Assembly: GCF_002958735.1 (NCBI RefSeq) | Contig: NZ_PPGH01000037.1 | Span: 186,001 to 250,000 of the forward strand | Source of the DNA: Chromatium okenii | GTDB lineage: Bacteria > Pseudomonadota > Gammaproteobacteria > Chromatiales > Chromatiaceae | Length of the DNA: 64,000 bases | Direction of reading: 5' to 3' | In this document: one piece after another, positions 18,276-28,127 of the stretch | Position numbering within the stretch: the stretch's first letter is position 1 | Layout: each line of letters begins with the position of its first letter | The notes under the pieces: generated by a model | Databases searched by the model: none | What the model saw: only the letters and a program-made list of their open reading frames with translations | Told to the model about the DNA's origin: nothing | Made by a program: the position numbers and the translations under genes

Positions 18276-20048
18276 TCACGCTCCGGTGACGGATTGAATA
18301 GTCAAGGTCACGGCGAAAATAAGCACCGCCAATAACAACCACGTTTGCGGATTGCTGCCGTATAGCGTCCCGATCACACCTGCTGCGGCCTGCGTTTGGC
18401 GCGTCAAACCGGCGTAAAACCCAGTCGTGGTATGGCGCAAAATCCAGCCAATCAGCGGCACTCGGCGCAATTCACGTCCCATTCCCGCGCCATAATGCAG
18501 CGGCGTGTCTGCCGTCGGCACCTCACCGCAGAAACTCAAATCATACGGACTGGCAGCGCGGTGCATGTTCCCGCGAATTAACAGGAATAACGCCGTTATT
18601 AAAACAAATACGGTTGCGAATACGCTCATTAGCACTACGCCGTCATAGCCACCATAATTGGTGCTCAATTGCGCCCACGTTGGCGCACCAATTGGCGTCA
18701 TATTCAAACCAATCAATACCGGATCAATTAACACGTCAATTGCCCAACCGGGGAAAATGCCCAGCGCCACCAGCATTCCCATTAAAACAATTTGCGGAAT
18801 CAGGTATTGCCAAGGCGCTTCGGTCGCAGTTTTTGCTTCCGGTGAATTGGCGTGACCCAGAAATGGACCATAAATCAGTTTATAGCAATACACAAAAGAC
18901 GCAGTGCTGGCGAGAATCATCGCCGCTAATAGCAACAACCAATGCGCTTCAATTAAACCAACGTACATTAAATACTTCGCTGCAAATCCCGGCAGCGGCG
19001 GCATTCCCGCCAGCCCGATAATGCCAATTAACACGCCAAAAAAGGAGATCGGCATTCGGCTGATGAGTTGACCAAGATCAATAAAACGGCGATGTCCGGT
19101 TTGCAGAATAATTCCGGCAATCGTAATAAATAACAGCAGTTTCACTAACGTATGCACCAGCGCCTGAAATAGCGCTCCACCAATTGCCAGTGAACTGCCG
19201 ACGCCCAACGCAGTGACGATATAACCGACTTGCGCGATGGATGAATACGCCAATAGCCGCTTCATATCTTCTTGGGAAATCGCTTTGAAAGTCGCAATGG
19301 TTGCCGTAATCACGCCAATCCACGCTAATACATAACCCGCCACCGGACCGTTGAGAAAGCGCCCGCTGATTTCACTAAAACCATCGGGAAATAACAGCGG
19401 CAATATCATTAAACCGTAAATGCCCATCTTTGACATTAATGCCGATAAAAAGGCGCTAAACAAATCGGGTGCTTGGTCGTAGCTGCGCGGCACCCATAAA
19501 TGCAAAGGTAACGCGCCGACTTTAATCAGGAATGCCAAACCGAATAAAACAAAGAGCACCAGCTTATCTGCTGTCAACAATCCATCAACGGCTTGAATAC
19601 GAAAATCATCGGTGATGCTGTATAAAAACAGCATTCCAGCCAGCAATAGAAATGCGGAGGCAAGGTTAAATAAAATATAGGACTGCGCACCTTCCAAATC
19701 AGTGCGCGGTGAACGCAGCAATAAGAGATAACTGCTCCATGTCATCATTTCCCAGCCGATGAAAAAGCCGATGAAATCGCCCGCCAATAACAGCAACTGC
19801 ATTCCTAATAACAGCAGTGCATAAAGCGCATACGCCGATTCATCGCTCTTCTCACGCAGCATTGGCACGGCAATTAAAGGCGCACCAATTGCCAGCAATA
19901 ACATGAAAAAAGCGGACAACGGCGTGAGATCAAATGACAGCGTGATGCCGTTAAATAACGACCACGCGACCGCGCCATCCCAGCTAAAAAGCGTGGCTGC
20001 TGGCGTTAGTGCGAGACCGAGAAAAAGAAGTTTGAACACTAAATTCAT
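18276..20048 (-). CDS. Antiporter-like proton-conducting membrane subunit (NuoL/M/MrpD family)
   Basis: A 590-residue polytopic protein of the proton-conducting transporter family (PF00361). The conserved Glu in FIGWEMMTWSSYLLLL (TM5) and Lys in FLIKVGALPLHLWVPRSYDQAP (TM7) are both present, followed by KRLLAYSSIAQVGYI and the HTLVKLLLFI region, as expected for a working channel. It is the second such subunit in the operon besides MnhD, as in Mbx complexes, which have two. The ATG at 20048 is preferred, although an in-frame TTG six bases upstream is possible. The frame is intact. Confidence 0.88.
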   Translation of the reverse strand: MNLVFKLLFLGLALTPAATLFSWDGAVAWSLFNGITLSFDLTPLSAFFMLLLAIGAPLIAVPMLREKSDESAYALYALLLLGMQLLLLAGDFIGFFIGWEMMTWSSYLLLLRSPRTDLEGAQSYILFNLASAFLLLAGMLFLYSITDDFRIQAVDGLLTADKLVLFVLFGLAFLIKVGALPLHLWVPRSYDQAPDLFSAFLSALMSKMGIYGLMILPLLFPDGFSEISGRFLNGPVAGYVLAWIGVITATIATFKAISQEDMKRLLAYSSIAQVGYIVTALGVGSSLAIGGALFQALVHTLVKLLLFITIAGIILQTGHRRFIDLGQLISRMPISFFGVLIGIIGLAGMPPLPGFAAKYLMYVGLIEAHWLLLLAAMILASTASFVYCYKLIYGPFLGHANSPEAKTATEAPWQYLIPQIVLMGMLVALGIFPGWAIDVLIDPVLIGLNMTPIGAPTWAQLSTNYGGYDGVVLMSVFATVFVLITALFLLIRGNMHRAASPYDLSFCGEVPTADTPLHYGAGMGRELRRVPLIGWILRHTTTGFYAGLTRQTQAAAGVIGTLYGSNPQTWLLLAVLIFAVTLTIQSVTGA

Positions 20049-20113
20049 CCTCAAAAAACCTGCCAGCCTGAATTAGAAATTGATAATCGCGGAATGAAAA
20101 CGCTTGCCCCGTA

Positions 20114-21439
20114 TTAACTCACTTGCCGATCTTTAACCCGACCAGCGAGAAAGCCTTTATTTCGGCGTTTTTCAAAAAACCGCAACACTAGATATGTGAT
20201 CCAACCAATCATCACCATGCTGATGCTGAATGCTCCGTATGCCATTGGCCAATTGATGCCTTGCGTCATCATCGAAAATTCAGACATACCGCCCATTCCT
20301 GCAATTACGTTAATAGGCATAAAAACAACGGTGATCGTCGTTAGTACCGAAACCCGCTGATTTTGATTGATGTTAATAAAACCCACTGTAGCAGCCATCA
20401 AAAAATTGATTTTTTCAAATAAAAATGCAGTATGACTATTCAGTGATTCGATGTCGCGTAATAACTCCTTCGCATCACTGATTTGATCTGATGAAATAAA
20501 ACGACCTCGCATTAAAAAAGACACCATGCGTTGGGTATCCAAGATATTACGCCGAATGCGTCCATTGAGGTCTTCTTGCTCTGCAATCTCTGCCAAAATG
20601 CCAGCAGCTTCTGCATCCGTCATGGCTTCACTTAATACTTGACGCCCCACTTCACCAAGCGCCGTATAAATGTCTTCTAAAGCATCGGCAGAGTATTCAA
20701 TATCTGCTCCATAAAGATCGAGTAAAACATCTTTACAATCGGAGACATAACCGGGTTGGTTGTGTGCTCTTAAACGCTGCAAGCGAAAAACTGGCAATTC
20801 TTCATCACGAACAGTAAACAAAATATCTTTATGTAAAATAAATGCGACCGGAACACTGCGCGAATCATCTTCACGGTCTAATAAAAAATTGGAATGAAGG
20901 TGTACTTCATCATTTTCTTCAACATAAAAACGCGCACTCACTTCTAAATCAGTCGCATCGTCAGCGGTGGGCAATTCCAAACCGTAATACTGTCCGATGC
21001 TTCGCCGTTCGCCTTTTGATGCGCCAAGTAGATCAATCCAAATCGGATGAATTGCAGTAAGGTCTTGGCGGCAAGTAATAGGAACTCGTTGCAAGCGCCC
21101 ATTAATAAGCTCGAAAGCATTCATTTGACCCTTACTATCACGCGGCTCACGCAGTCCCACTAATGATTCACGCAGTGCATCGGAAAGTTCCCACAGAATA
21201 TCGTCTTGTCGATCTTCATCCACCTGACGCCATAAACCCTTGGCATCATCAATTGACATGGCAGAAAGAATCTCACCGATTTCAGTTGCTGATAACCGCC
21301 CTAAAAGACGCTGTAATTCAACCAAATGTTGTTTATGAACCAGCGTCTCAATAAGATCATTGCGTGGTGTTGCTTGGTTATACAGCATACTTTCAACGAG
21401 TTTCTGCTTATTTAATAGATCAAGTATCTTTTGCATCAT
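20114..21439 (-). CDS. CorA-like transporter with MgtE-type N-domain and altered GMN motif
   Basis: The 441-residue protein starts with an MgtE intracellular N-domain-like region (LVELQRLLGRLSATEIGEIL), has the CorA-like cytoplasmic beta/alpha domain, and ends with two membrane helices in the CorA layout. Where CorA has its GMN selectivity signature it reads INVIAGMGGMSEF. CorA members move Mg2+, Ni2+, Co2+ or Zn2+; the changed signature makes the substrate uncertain. It sits inside the Mrp/Nuo-like operon between mnhD and the second antiporter subunit, in the same direction, so it may supply or sense an ion needed by the complex. The start at 21439 is chosen for family length; a longer frame opens upstream. 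Confidence 0.78.
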   Translation of the reverse strand: MMQKILDLLNKQKLVESMLYNQATPRNDLIETLVHKQHLVELQRLLGRLSATEIGEILSAMSIDDAKGLWRQVDEDRQDDILWELSDALRESLVGLREPRDSKGQMNAFELINGRLQRVPITCRQDLTAIHPIWIDLLGASKGERRSIGQYYGLELPTADDATDLEVSARFYVEENDEVHLHSNFLLDREDDSRSVPVAFILHKDILFTVRDEELPVFRLQRLRAHNQPGYVSDCKDVLLDLYGADIEYSADALEDIYTALGEVGRQVLSEAMTDAEAAGILAEIAEQEDLNGRIRRNILDTQRMVSFLMRGRFISSDQISDAKELLRDIESLNSHTAFLFEKINFLMAATVGFININQNQRVSVLTTITVVFMPINVIAGMGGMSEFSMMTQGINWPMAYGAFSISMVMIGWITYLVLRFFEKRRNKGFLAGRVKDRQVS

Positions 21440-21486
21440 TAGGATATGCGCGTGAATTGGTGTCGATTGTCGAGCTGGTTCTGGTG

Positions 21487-22961
21487 CTATCGCCCCAACA
21501 CTGCATTTAATAACGCCTCGCGTCCCAATAGCGCCTGCGCTGCTTGTTGCAACCAATCTTCCAATAAGAACGGCGCGACACCCAATACAATCAGCAACCC
21601 AGCAATGACTAGCAATGGCGCATAATTTAAGGTTTTTTCACCTTCTATTTTAGCCATTGGCAGCGCATCAGTCGGCGCGTAAAAAACCCGAATCCAGCGG
21701 AAATAATATCCCGCTTCAATTAAAGCAGCAGTCAGAATAAGCGCCACTGGCCAGAACGTTTGCACGTCAGCAAAGCCTTTCAGAATCCACAATTTGCTGA
21801 TAAAGCCACTGAATGGCGGCAAGCCTAAAACTGCCAATGCGCCCAGCACAAATAATCCCGCTGCCAGCGGCATCGTGCGACTTAAACCTGTAAATCTGCC
21901 AATTTGAGTGATGCGTATTGCCGCAACATCAGCGCCGCCAGTAGGAATAGCAGCACTTTAATTAACGTGTGATTGATCATGTGAAATAACGCGCCTGCTG
22001 TCGTTGCTTCAGAAGCAAATGCCAGCGCCAACGTGATGAGTCCCACTTGACCAAGTGATGAATACGCCAACATGCGCCGTAAATCATTCTGGCGCAGCGC
22101 AACTAATTCGGCAACGATCATTGTGATTGCGCCCAGCGCCATTAACCAATTCCGCGCTACAGTGGGATCGGCGAGCAGAATAAAGGTTAAATGGAAGAGC
22201 ACGAATAAAAAGGCTTTGACTAATACGCCAGAATACAGAGCGGTGATTTCAGGATCGCTGCCGCGATAAATATCTGGGCACCCAGAAATTAAATGGGAAC
22301 AGCTCGGCTTTAATGCCTAAACCAATCAGCATTAACAGCCCAATCAATAATTGCATCTGCGCTGGCATGTTGCCGAAAGCCTGAGCAAGGCAGCGATATT
22401 TAGTTGACCCAGTTTGCAAATACAGCAGCACGATGGCGAATAAAATAAAGATTGCGGCGACCGAGCCACAATCATATTTTAAGCCTGCTTCCAGTGCAGT
22501 TTTATCGCGGCGAATGGCTGCCAGTGCATACGCGCTCACGCCGACAATTTCAATGAAAACGTACAGATTGAAGATGTCACCGGTCAATACCATGCCGTTG
22601 CTGCCGGCAATGAGCAGCAAGATTAAAATGAATGCGGGACGTTCGCGTAAATGCGCTGCGCTGTTATCCAACCAAATAAATGCTGCGACGATTGCACCCG
22701 CGAAACTGAATAGCGCCACTAATAATAACGCGACTGCATCTAAATGCAGATGAATACCCAGCGGCGGGGCAATGACAATGGTTTCTAAAATCGGGCAATG
22801 CGGACTGTCGGCAGCCATGACAGCGCGAGCGCGAATAATGCGACTTGGGCGCTAAATAATACCGGCATTAACAATCGCCACCGTACCCACAGCGGCGCTA
22901 AAAATGCCAGCAATAAGGGGACGGCGATGAACCAAACGGGAGTGAAATGCAGTGTCATCAT
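21487..22961 (-). CDS. MrpD/MnhD-like antiporter subunit, frameshifted as read
   Basis: Homologue of MrpD/MbhH, the cation/proton antiporter subunit. The start at 22961 overlaps the mnhC stop by one base. Family sequence is found in successive pieces: FTPVWFIAVPLLLAFLAP; then GIHLHLDAVALLLVALFSFAG and FNLYVFIEIVGVSAY; then NDLRRMLAYSSLGQVGLI; then GLPPFSGFISKLWILKGF. Frameshifts occur near 22808 (a C is missing), 22272 (CCC where CC would restore WVPDIYRG) and 21883. Each is a one-base change in a short C run with conserved sequence on both sides, which favours sequence error over decay. Confidence 0.82.
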
Positions 22962-23338
22962 CAATCCTTTAATTCAGTCATCTCAGCGACGCTAACCTTG
23001 CCGGTTAAACGGTGATATTGAATTGCCATTGAAGTGCCCAGCGCAGTCACGGCGACGCCAATCACAATCGCGGTGAGCGTTAATGCTTGCGGAATGGGAT
23101 CGCTCATGCCAGTGAATGCAATTAAACCATCAGAAAGAATTGGCGCAGTTTCACCGGGCGTGGTGGCGATGGCGATTAAAATGAGATACACCGCCAATTC
23201 CATGATTTCAATGCTGACGAAAATTTTCAATAAATGCCGTTTCGCCAGCAGTCCGTAAAGTCCAATGAAAAATAGAATGAGGCTGCCAATTAAATAAATG
23301 CTATGCAGCACCGCTGGGCTATCGAGAAATTCCAACAT
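22961..23338 (-). CDS. mnhC: MrpC/MnhC-like (NuoK-family) subunit
   Basis: A 125-residue membrane protein with three predicted helices, like NuoK/MrpC/MbhG. It shows FIGLYGLLAKRHLLKIFVSIEIM in the first half and QALTLTAIVIGVAVTALG in the third helix, both typical. The ATG at 23338 lies two bases after the mnhB stop. It is part of the membrane antiporter arm. The frame is intact. Confidence 0.9.
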   Translation of the reverse strand: MLEFLDSPAVLHSIYLIGSLILFFIGLYGLLAKRHLLKIFVSIEIMELAVYLILIAIATTPGETAPILSDGLIAFTGMSDPIPQALTLTAIVIGVAVTALGTSMAIQYHRLTGKVSVAEMTELKD

Positions 23339-23340
23339 GA

Positions 23341-23777
23341 TTACAGTTCCTCGGCAGCGCGGGCGGAAACCGGCGTGTCGTGATCGGCTTCGAGCATGTC
23401 TTGAAAAATTGCGCCCACTTCTGCGCCAACTTTGATCCCAACTAACAGATAAATCAGCGGAATCACGCCGGCGCTGACCAGTTGCCCATCGCTGCGACCG
23501 GATGCGGCAGGAAGTTGCCGAGAAAGCTGGCGGTGGTCACGAAGACCAATCCCAGCATTCCAAACAGGACGAAGCCGCTGCCGGCGAAGGATTCCGTCCA
23601 GCCGAGTGGCGCGTGATCGAGGTTGAATTTGGGATCGGCGATCATCCGCAAAAAGAACGCGGTGGCGACGATGACGCCGCCTTGAAAGCCGCCGCCGGGT
23701 GAGAGATGGCCGTGCAGCACGATGTAGACGCCGAGCAGCAGGAGCGCCGGAAATAGCAGGCGCGTTCCCGTCACCAT
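23341..23777 (-). CDS. mnhB: MrpB/MnhB-like subunit, one frameshift as read
   Basis: MnhB/MbhF-family membrane subunit of the antiporter arm. The first part carries the signature LHGHLSPGGGFQGGVI. As read, the frame ends at 23463, but the second half of the family (SAGVIPLIYLLVGIKVGAE) continues in the next frame to a stop at 23341-23343. Restoring one C near 23488 (GGGCCAACTGG instead of GGGCAACTGG) joins them. The start overlaps the upstream stop. Confidence 0.85.
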
Positions 23778-24112
23778 TACTTCATTGGATGGTTGTGGCG
23801 GTCGCGGGATGCTGGCGTGGCACCGAGTCCGCCCGCAAACAACATGCCGACGCCAGTCGCGGCGAGAAAGAGCACCGTGACTTCGCCGAGCGTGTCAAAG
23901 CCGCGATAACTCACGACCACCGTCGTGACGGCATTGGCGGACGCAGTTTCGCTGTTGCGTGCCAGATACAGATCGCCGACGCCGTTGCTCGGCGCATCCA
24001 AGCCGTGATTGAGCAGCAGCGTCAAATGCAGCATCAGCAGCCAGCCGCACAGCGCGATCAGCAGCAGCGTGTGAACGCGGAAACGTTTCCGCAGCGGGAG
24101 ACGACGGCTCAT
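23777..24112 (-). CDS. MbhE/MrpA-C-terminal-like membrane subunit
   Basis: A 111-residue protein with an N-terminal membrane helix (HTLLLIALCGWLLMLHLTLL), the NAVTTVVVSYRGFDTLGEV segment and a second helix. This segment corresponds to the extreme C-terminal part of MrpA and to MbhE in archaeal complexes. Starts and stops overlap the neighbours by one to four bases, so it belongs to a tightly coupled operon. Here it is a separate gene, as in Mbh/Mbx, not fused into a large MrpA. Confidence 0.8.
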   Translation of the reverse strand: MSRRLPLRKRFRVHTLLLIALCGWLLMLHLTLLLNHGLDAPSNGVGDLYLARNSETASANAVTTVVVSYRGFDTLGEVTVLFLAATGVGMLFAGGLGATPASRDRHNHPMK

Positions 24113-24363
24113 TGCAAGTCCTTCCGTTCAGTGCGACCGAGCTGGCGCACGCCCATCAGCATCACAAAACTGCTGGCTGCCGCGCCAATTGCCGCTTCCG
24201 TCAGCGCCACGTCGGGCGCGTGTAATAAGAAAAATTGCCCGACTGCGCCCAAACTCAGCAGCGATAACCCGAGTGCGGATTGCAGCAAATCGGGCTGGCG
24301 AATGGCGAGCAGGGCTGCGCCGATCATCCACGCGAAAAATAAAATGGCGAGTAATCCGGTCAT
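24109..24363 (-). CDS. MbhD-like (DUF4040) membrane subunit
   Basis: An 84-residue protein with three hydrophobic stretches and the DUF4040 pattern LLSLGAVGQFFLLHAPDVALTEAAIGA, which corresponds to the C-terminal part of MrpA and to MbhD, and resembles NuoJ. The ATG at 24363 overlaps the mnhG stop (ATGA). Together with the next gene it replaces the C-terminal domain of MrpA as separate polypeptides. Confidence 0.82.
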   Translation of the reverse strand: MTGLLAILFFAWMIGAALLAIRQPDLLQSALGLSLLSLGAVGQFFLLHAPDVALTEAAIGAAASSFVMLMGVRQLGRTERKDLQ

Positions 24364-24713
24364 GCTGCGACCTCTTTGGGATCCGTTTCTGCTGCGAGTG
24401 CGGCTTGGCGTTCGGCGCAGGCATCGCAGGCGAGTGGCACCATCTGCGCTCCGCTGCGATATGCCGCCCGCGCCAGCACTGAGGAACTCAGCGGATTGGT
24501 CAATAAAATGAAGATGGCGATGATGAGCAGTTTCGGTGCCCAAGCTGGCGCGAGGCAGGCAACGCCGAGCAGTGTGAGTAACGAACCGAGGGAGGTTGCT
24601 TTCGCGCCTGCGTGCATTCGCGTGAATACATCGGGCATCCGAATTAAACCCAAGCCGCTGACCCAAAAGAAAAATAATCCGCCGGACATCAGGATATAGC
24701 CGAGCGTTTCCAC
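24360..24713 (-). CDS. mnhG: MrpG/MnhG-like subunit
   Basis: A 117-residue membrane protein of the MnhG/MbhC family. The first helix and loop read LGYILMSGGLFFFWVSGLGL, followed by the family block RMPDVFTRMHAGAKATSLG. Two further helices lead to a Cys-containing hydrophilic tail (LACDACAERQ). It begins directly after the mnhF stop. The frame is intact. Confidence 0.9.
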   Translation of the reverse strand: METLGYILMSGGLFFFWVSGLGLIRMPDVFTRMHAGAKATSLGSLLTLLGVACLAPAWAPKLLIIAIFILLTNPLSSSVLARAAYRSGAQMVPLACDACAERQAALAAETDPKEVAA

Positions 24714-24962
24714 TTAAACCCCCTTTTCTAAAAAGCGGCTGAATAAGATCACGCCCGCAAAGCCGACGACTGCGAAAATGAGCGCCACATCCAAATAAAT
24801 GCTGCGTTGAAACCACAGTGATAACAGCGCCAGCAGTGCAATGACGAGAATGGACAGCGTATCGAGCGCGAGGATGCGATTAGCGGCATCAGGGCCTTGA
24901 AAAAACCGCCATAAAATCATCAGGATCGGCGGCAACAGCAGGAGGATCATCACAGCAAGCAT
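24714..24962 (-). CDS. mnhF: MrpF/MnhF-like subunit, first gene of the operon
   Basis: An 82-residue protein with three helices and the MrpF/MbhB signature GPDAANRILALDTLS. It is the first clear gene of the leftward operon ending at 15076. MrpE (MbhA), which normally precedes MrpF, is absent: the 239 bases up to tRNA-Ser hold no plausible gene. Confidence 0.9.
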   Translation of the reverse strand: MLAVMILLLLPPILMILWRFFQGPDAANRILALDTLSILVIALLALLSLWFQRSIYLDVALIFAVVGFAGVILFSRFLEKGV

Positions 24963-25201
24963 GAGCGATACCTAAAAGAAGGAGTGAATAGCGGTGTGGT
25001 GCGAGATACGCTTATTTGCGCCAGTCTGACAGCAATTGATGTCAATACGTTGAAGCATAGAAATCGTGCCACGAGCAGGATGCAGCAACGAATGAAAGGC
25101 GGTGATATTCGAGTGATGCAAAAAGAAGAATTACGCATAACAAACAGAGTCTTAATGACAATAGCGGGGCGTTTGCTATGAGGACTTTTAAAAGAATATG
25201 G

Positions 25202-25291
25202 TGGCGGAGAGAGAGGGATTCGAACCCTCGATAGGGATTAACCTATACACACTTTCCAGGCGTGCTCCTTAAGCCTCTCGGACATCTCTCC
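25202..25291 (-). tRNA. tRNA-Ser (GGA)
   Basis: The minus strand gives a 90-base type II tRNA with a long variable arm: acceptor GGAGAGA, anticodon GGA in CTGGAAA, TΨC arm GGGTTCGAATCCC and an encoded CCA end. Confidence 0.95.
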
Positions 25292-25426
25292 AGATCGTGC
25301 TGGCAGACATTAGATGTCTATCCAGCGAGGCGTCTAAGATACATGAACTGCTGGTTGCTTTCAAACAAAGCTGCTTTAGTAAATCAGGTTTGGCACATAT
25401 TTTGTTGATTTAATTGATTATTACAT

Positions 25427-25522
25427 TTAAGCCATTCTGCCAAAAAGCCGCATTTCAACATCCGCAATTTGCGCTAACATCGCATCTTCTAAAGCTGTAG
25501 ACACGACAACCTCACGCTCCAT
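25427..25522 (-). CDS. Possible 31-residue peptide (doubtful)
   Basis: An ATG frame (MEREVVVSTALEDAM at the start, ending LFGRMA) of 31 residues lies in the gap between tRNA-Ser and the Aer-like gene. I do not recognise it and there is no clear ribosome-binding site. It may be a real small gene, the remnant of a larger one, or chance. Otherwise the 270-base gap shows nothing recognisable. Confidence 0.2.
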   Translation of the reverse strand: MEREVVVSTALEDAMLAQIADVEMRLFGRMA

Positions 25523-25561
25523 TTAGATTATTTCTCGCTCACAGAGGCGACTGATTAACAC

Positions 25562-27139
25562 ATGAAGAAAAATCTACCTGTTACCAATCGGGAAAATAAT
25601 TACCCGGAGTCAATGGTTCTCGTTTCGACTACCAATCCGAAGGGAATTATTACCTATTGCAATAAACCCTTTATTCAGATTAGCGGTTTTACCGAAGCTG
25701 AATTGATCGGTGCCAACCATAACATCGTGCGTCATCCTGATATGCCCACTGCAGCATTTAAAGACCTGTGGGATACGTTAAAACGCGGCAAATCTTGGCG
25801 CAAATTGGTGAAAAACCGCTGCAAGAATGGTGATTATTATTGGGTTGATGCGTATGTCACTCCGGTTTATGAAGGTGAAACTTTGATTGGTTATCAATCA
25901 GTACGCACCAAACCCACTCGCGCTCAAATCAATCAAGCAGAACGGCTTTATACCAGTATTCGCAACCGAAACCTGAGCAATTTACCGCGTCCTTGGCTGC
26001 CAACAGTTGGCTGCGGAGTGCGTATTAACGCCTCTTATCTTTTCATTGGATTGGGAGCAGTTGCTGCCGGTTGGTTTGAAAATGTGTGGATTGGAGTAAT
26101 CACGCTGATTGCCAGCATTATTTTAGCGCAACTGAATACACGTTCTATTCTCATGCCAATTCGGCAATGTATCGTTACCGCAAAAAAAATCGCTGCGGGT
26201 GATCTTTATTTTCCAATTCATGTCAAAAGTAATAATGAAGTTGCCGAGATTCTCCAATCAATCAAGATGTTGCAATCACGTTTGGCAACGGTAATCGGCA
26301 AAATTCAGGACTCCGCCACCAGCGTCACTAATTCCGCGCAACAATTGGCAACGGCGAGCAATTCCACGCATCATTTAATGGAGCAGCAGTATCAAGAAAC
26401 CGACATGGTGGCGACGGCAATGAATGAAATGTCCGCCACTGTTGCCGAGGTTGCGAATAACACCAGCGCTGCTGCGGATGCCGCACAACGCGCCAACGAC
26501 GAAGTACAAACCGGACGCAGCATCGTTCGCCAAAGTGTGACCGGAATTCAACATCTTGCAGATGGCGTCACCGAAGCAGCCGATTCTATCGGGCGGCTCG
26601 GTGAGGAATCGGAAAATATCGGCAAAATCCTTGATGTGATTCGCAGCATCGCTGGGCAAACCAATTTGCTGGCGCTCAACGCGGCAATTGAAGCGGCACG
26701 AGCCGGTGAAGCTGGACGCGGATTTGCCGTCGTTGCTGATGAAGTGCGTACATTGGCGCAACGTACTCAGGATGCGACTCAAGAAATTCAGACGTTAATT
26801 CAACGTTTACAGGAAGGTTCGCGCAGTGCCGTGGTCGTGATGCAGCGGGGACGCCAGCAAGCGGAACAAAGTGTGCAATCCGCTGCAAAAACCGATCAAT
26901 CGCTTAATTCAATTACGCAAGCAGTGGAAAGAATTAGCGATATGAATACGCAAATTGCGACTGCCGCTGAAGAGCAAAGCGAAGTGGTGGAAGAAATGAA
27001 TCGTAATGTAGAAAGTATTCGTCATCTTTCTATGAAAACGCTTGATAGCACTGATGGCGTTGTGTCTGCAACTGGTAATCTAAAACAGCTTGCCGATCAA
27101 TTAAAACAGTTGACGCATCAATATCGCATCGGCAGTTAA
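25562..27139 (+). CDS. aer: Aer-like energy-taxis receptor (PAS-HAMP-MCP)
   Basis: A 525-residue methyl-accepting chemotaxis protein with an N-terminal PAS domain ([21 protein letters not shown], with the NIVRHPDMP and [15 protein letters not shown] segments) as in the FAD-binding redox sensor Aer. A short hydrophobic hairpin follows (about residues 160-195), then HAMP and a long signalling coiled coil with the tip [21 protein letters not shown] near residue 370. There is no periplasmic domain, so it senses internal redox or energy state. The frame is intact. It appears monocistronic. Confidence 0.9.
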   Translation: MKKNLPVTNRENNYPESMVLVSTTNPKGIITYCNKPFIQISGFTEAELIGANHNIVRHPDMPTAAFKDLWDTLKRGKSWRKLVKNRCKNGDYYWVDAYVTPVYEGETLIGYQSVRTKPTRAQINQAERLYTSIRNRNLSNLPRPWLPTVGCGVRINASYLFIGLGAVAAGWFENVWIGVITLIASIILAQLNTRSILMPIRQCIVTAKKIAAGDLYFPIHVKSNNEVAEILQSIKMLQSRLATVIGKIQDSATSVTNSAQQLATASNSTHHLMEQQYQETDMVATAMNEMSATVAEVANNTSAAADAAQRANDEVQTGRSIVRQSVTGIQHLADGVTEAADSIGRLGEESENIGKILDVIRSIAGQTNLLALNAAIEAARAGEAGRGFAVVADEVRTLAQRTQDATQEIQTLIQRLQEGSRSAVVVMQRGRQQAEQSVQSAAKTDQSLNSITQAVERISDMNTQIATAAEEQSEVVEEMNRNVESIRHLSMKTLDSTDGVVSATGNLKQLADQLKQLTHQYRIGS

Positions 27140-27191
27140 ACAATGCGCACATTATTACACTGCATGATGTAGTGATGTGCGAACTTTATGC

Positions 27192-28127
27192 TTAATTCAA
27201 ATGGATATGGTTAATCACACTTTGATAGACGCGATTACGACCATTCCATTTCGCTTGATACAGTGCTAAATCAGCGGTTTTTAAGAGTTCTTCTGGTGCA
27301 TCCGCTACGGCAGGAATACAGGCAGCTACGCCGGCGCTAATGGTGACATGATTCGCCACAGATGATCGCAAATGTGGAATCCCTCGATTGATCACGAGAG
27401 CACGAAACTGCTCGGCAACATATTGCGCCCCAGTACTATCACAATCAGGAAGAATAACCGCAAATTCCTCACCACCATAACGCGCTGCCAAATCACCGGG
27501 GCGACGCACTGCTTCTACTAAACAGGTGGCTACATCCCGCAAACAATCATCGCCAGCACCGTGACCATAGAAATCATTGTAATTTTTAAATTGATCCACA
27601 TCCGCCATAATAAGTGCTAGCGGTACTTGCTCACGAATTGCCCGCCGCCATTCAATACACAGCGTTTCATCAAACCGTCGCCGATTAGGAATACCGGTTA
27701 AACCATCCAACGCCACCAGCGTTTCTAATAAATCTGATTTACGTTTTAATGTAATATGTGTGCGTACTCGCGCCCGCAATAACGAAATTTCATAGGGTTT
27801 TGTAATGTAATCGACTGCACCGAGATTAAACCCGTGTTCTTGATCACGTATTGCATCACGGGCAGTCACAAAAATTATTGGGATATTCTGCGTTGCCGGA
27901 GTATCTTTTAAGCGGCGACACACTTCATAACCGTCCATGCCTGGCATCATCACATCTAACAAAATTAAATCTGGCAACTCACTTTTTATAAGTTCTAACG
28001 CCTCTGCGCCAGAGGTCGCAAATTGCGTATCATAATCGCGTTCTAATGCCCCAAGTAGGATTTCAATGTTATTAGGCACATCATCGACAATTAGAATCGT
28101 TGATCGGTGATTATTTAACTCATTCAT
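27192..28127 (-). CDS. Response regulator diguanylate cyclase (REC-GGDEF)
   Basis: A 311-residue protein with an N-terminal receiver domain ([15 protein letters not shown], phospho-acceptor Asp in [16 protein letters not shown], Lys in VDYITKPYE) and a C-terminal GGDEF domain with an active GGEEF site ([14 protein letters not shown]). It should make cyclic di-GMP on phosphorylation. The layout resembles PleD/WspR-type regulators with one receiver. It overlaps the upstream hybrid kinase by four bases, so the kinase is its likely partner. Confidence 0.92.
   Translation of the reverse strand: MNELNNHRSTILIVDDVPNNIEILLGALERDYDTQFATSGAEALELIKSELPDLILLDVMMPGMDGYEVCRRLKDTPATQNIPIIFVTARDAIRDQEHGFNLGAVDYITKPYEISLLRARVRTHITLKRKSDLLETLVALDGLTGIPNRRRFDETLCIEWRRAIREQVPLALIMADVDQFKNYNDFYGHGAGDDCLRDVATCLVEAVRRPGDLAARYGGEEFAVILPDCDSTGAQYVAEQFRALVINRGIPHLRSSVANHVTISAGVAACIPAVADAPEELLKTADLALYQAKWNGRNRVYQSVINHIHLN

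Noticed and set aside
24963..25201. mrpE gene or promoter upstream of mnhF
   Set aside because: The only frame (24984-25181, plus strand) has no family resemblance, and a TTGACA on the minus strand lacks a well-spaced -10 box.
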